Positions 62,070 to 64,000 of a stretch of DNA of 64,000 nucleotides are shown piece by piece (position 1 is the first letter of the stretch; each line of letters starts with the position of its first letter). The notes beneath the pieces were generated by a model. The model did no database searches, was not told where the DNA came from, and worked only from the letters and a program-made list of their open reading frames with translations. Position numbers and translations under genes: made by a program. Source of the stretch: Liolophura sinensis. Its lineage: Eukaryota > Mollusca > Polyplacophora > Chitonida > Chitonidae. Location: assembly GCF_032854445.1 (NCBI RefSeq), contig NC_088302.1, forward strand, positions 18,535,338 to 18,599,337, in the 5' to 3' direction.

Positions 62070-63155
62070 ACAGGAACAATCTGCCCAGTGTGACAGACAG
62101 TACAGATGTGCGATCCCATGGGACCATATAGACATGCTGTCAGACACATGTACATGCACACAGTCCAGTGTGACAGCTACATGTACATGTAGTACAGACT
62201 GGCAGCCCCATACAGTGTGTTACAGTACAGCTGTAGATACGTGTAGTGAATCAAAAGGGACAGCCACATGTAGTACAAGCTGGCAGCCTCATACAGTGTG
62301 TGACAGTACAGCTGTAGATACGTGTAGTGAATCAAAAGTGACAGCCACATGTAGTACAAGCTGGCAGCCCCATACAGTGTGTGACAGTACAGCTGTAGAT
62401 ACGTGTAGTGAATCAAAAGTGACAGCCACATGTAGTACAAGCTGGCAGCCGCATACAATGTGTGACAGTACAGCTGTAGATACGTGTAGTGAATCAAAAG
62501 TGACAGCCACATGTAGTACAAGCTGGCAGCCCCATACAATGTGTGACAGTACAGCTGTAGATACGTGTAGTGAATCAAAAGTGACAGCCACATGTAGTAC
62601 AAGCTGGCAGCCCCATACAATGTGTGACAGTACAGCTGTAGATTCGTGTAGTGAATCAAAAGTGACAGCCACATGTAGTACAAGCTGGCAGACCCATACA
62701 GTGTGTGACAGTACAACTGTAGATTCGTGTAGTGAATCAAAAGTGACAGCCACATGTAGTACAAGCTGGCAGCCCCATACAATGTGTGACAGTACAGCTG
62801 TAGATACGTGTAGTGAATCAAAAGTGACAGCCACATGTAGTACAAGCTGGCAGCCCCATACAATGTGTGACAGTACAGCTGTAGGTACGTGTAGTGAATC
62901 AAAAGTGACAGCCACATGTAGTACAAGCTGGCAGACCCATACAGTGTGTGACAGTACAGCTGTAGATTTGTGTAGTGAATCAAAAGTGACAGCCACATGT
63001 AGTACAAGCTGGCAGACTCATACAGTGTGTGACAGTACAACTGTAGATTCGTGTAGTGAATCAAAAGTGACAGCCACATGTAGTACAAGCTGGCAGCCCC
63101 ATACAGTGTGTGACAGTACAGCTATAGATATGGGCAGTGAGCTATAGATAGGTGT
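62070..63155 (+). repeat. 81-bp tandem array (about 12 clear units)
   Basis: TGGCAG recurs at 62200, 62281 and then every 81 bases to 63091, twelve times without a single indel. Degenerate units lie at both edges (62070-62190 and 63110-63155). A unit contains GTGACAGCCACATGTAGTAC, AAGCTGGCAGCCCCATACA, GTGTGTGACAGTACAGCTGT and AGATACGTGTAGTGAATCAA. Because 81 is a multiple of three, one plus frame (62041-63147, beginning at TTG) and two minus frames stay open. In the plus frame each 27-residue unit has three Cys and one Trp. Most unit differences change the amino acid, which does not suggest protein-level selection. Units 7 and 11 share variants, four units apart. Confidence 0.93.
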
Positions 63156-63249
63156 GGTGAGTGAGAAGTGACAGCTGCATGTACTGGCCAACAGGTCCAT
63201 ATGTGATAGTGCACATTGTAGCTAGGTGTTTAGCCATGTATAGCTTGTA

Positions 63250-64000
63250 CGTGTCATATGCAACAGTACAGGCTGGCAGTCCCACATGTGAAAGTACAGC
63301 TATAGGTATAAAACGTACATCTCATGGTAGTCAGTCCAAGGTGACAGCTATAACTAGTACAGGCCATATGCGATAGTACAGGCTGGCAGTCCCACATGTG
63401 AAAGTACAGCTATAAGTATAAAATGTACATCTGATGGTAGTCAGTCCAAGGTGACAGCTATAACCAGTACAGGCCATATGTGATAGTACAGGCTGGCAGT
63501 CCCACATGTGAAAGTACAGCTATAGGTATAAAACGTACATCTGATGGTAGTCAGTCCAAGGTGACAGCTATAACTAGTACAGGCCATATGCGATAGTACA
63601 GGCTGGCAGTCCCACATGTGAAAGTACAGCTATAAGTATAAAATGTACATCTCATGGTAGTCAGTCCAAGGTGACAGCTATAACCAGTACAGGCCATATG
63701 TGATAGTACAGGCTGGCAGTCCCACATGTGAAAGTACAGCTATAGGTATAAAACGTACATCTCATGGTATTCAGTTCAAGGTGACAGTATAACCAGTACA
63801 GGCCATATGTGATAGTACAGGCTGGCAGTCCCACATGTGAAAGTACAGCTATAAGTATAAAATGTACATCTCATGGTAGTCAGTCCAAGGTGACAGCTAT
63901 AACCAGTACAGGCCATATGTGATAGTACAGGCTGGCAGTCCCACATGTGAAAGTACAGCTATAGGTATAAAACGTACATCTCATGGTAGTCAGTCCAAGG
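63250..64000 (+). repeat. 110-bp tandem array with 220-bp higher-order pattern
   Basis: GGCTGGCAGTCCCACATGTG starts at 63271, 63381, 63491, 63601, 63711, 63820 and 63930: steps of 110 with one of 109. Odd units carry ATAGGTATAAAACGTACAT and even units ATAAGTATAAAATGTACAT, alternating through all seven visible copies. The array continues past the window end. It shares GTGACAGC, GTACA.GCTGGCAG.CCCA and AGTACAGCT.TAG/A blocks with the 81-bp unit next door. Between the arrays (63155-63250) is degenerate material of the same kind. Confidence 0.93.

Noticed and set aside
62177-63088. 303- and 235-codon minus-strand frames over the 81-bp array
   Set aside because: They are automatic consequences of a tandem unit whose length is a multiple of three. 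There are no start context, splice sites or family features.
62070-64000. CRISPR-like array of regularly spaced repeats
   Set aside because: The whole unit is repeated with no unique spacers, the units are 81 and 110 bases, and the genome is eukaryotic.

Overview
This is a eukaryotic, intron-rich and AT-rich animal window, most likely from a lophotrochozoan and probably a mollusc. Three things point there: two genes recognisable only as short exons with canonical GT-AG borders, several families of tRNA-derived SINEs of a kind I associate from memory with bivalve and gastropod DNA, and very frequent TACATGTA-type palindromes. I see no bacterial gene, operon, CRISPR array, rRNA or intact tRNA. 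Nearly all long reading frames are chance frames in introns or repeats.

Left part (1-8586, minus strand): the 5' end of a basonuclin gene (BNC1/BNC2 family of zinc-finger transcription factors). Coding exon 1 holds only Met-Ala-Glu. Exon 2 holds the Cys/His-rich N-terminal motif ending in HGWVAH. A 6.8-kb intron separates them, and the rest of the gene lies beyond base 1.

Middle part (about 8.6-22.6 kb, plus strand): four consecutive, phase-compatible coiled-coil exons (15139-22613) of centlein (CNTLN), a centriole-linker protein. They include the conserved core FVWSLWRKLQVANPDITQ. The two genes are divergent, and the space between them starts in a CpG-richer stretch that could hold a shared promoter region. 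BNC2 and CNTLN are also adjacent and divergent on human 9p22, so this looks like very old microsynteny.

Right part (22.6-62 kb): I found no secure exon. It is probably one or more large CNTLN introns. It holds SINE fragments, a 0.2-kb interspersed repeat in three copies, several local duplications and a few splice-bounded open segments listed as weak exon candidates.

Far right (62.07-64 kb): two abutting satellite-like arrays, with 81-bp and 110-bp units, that share sequence and so have a common origin. The 81-bp array is a multiple of three and creates a 368-codon Cys-rich frame that is probably not a gene. The 110-bp array shows an alternating 220-bp higher-order pattern and runs off the window.

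Mobile elements: SINE family A (tRNA-like head, tail near GTGAAATATTCTTGAGTACGG) has about a dozen copies. SINE family B (tRNA-like head, tail near GACTGAAAAATTGTT) has about five. One B element sits inside an A element with a perfect 14-bp target-site duplication.
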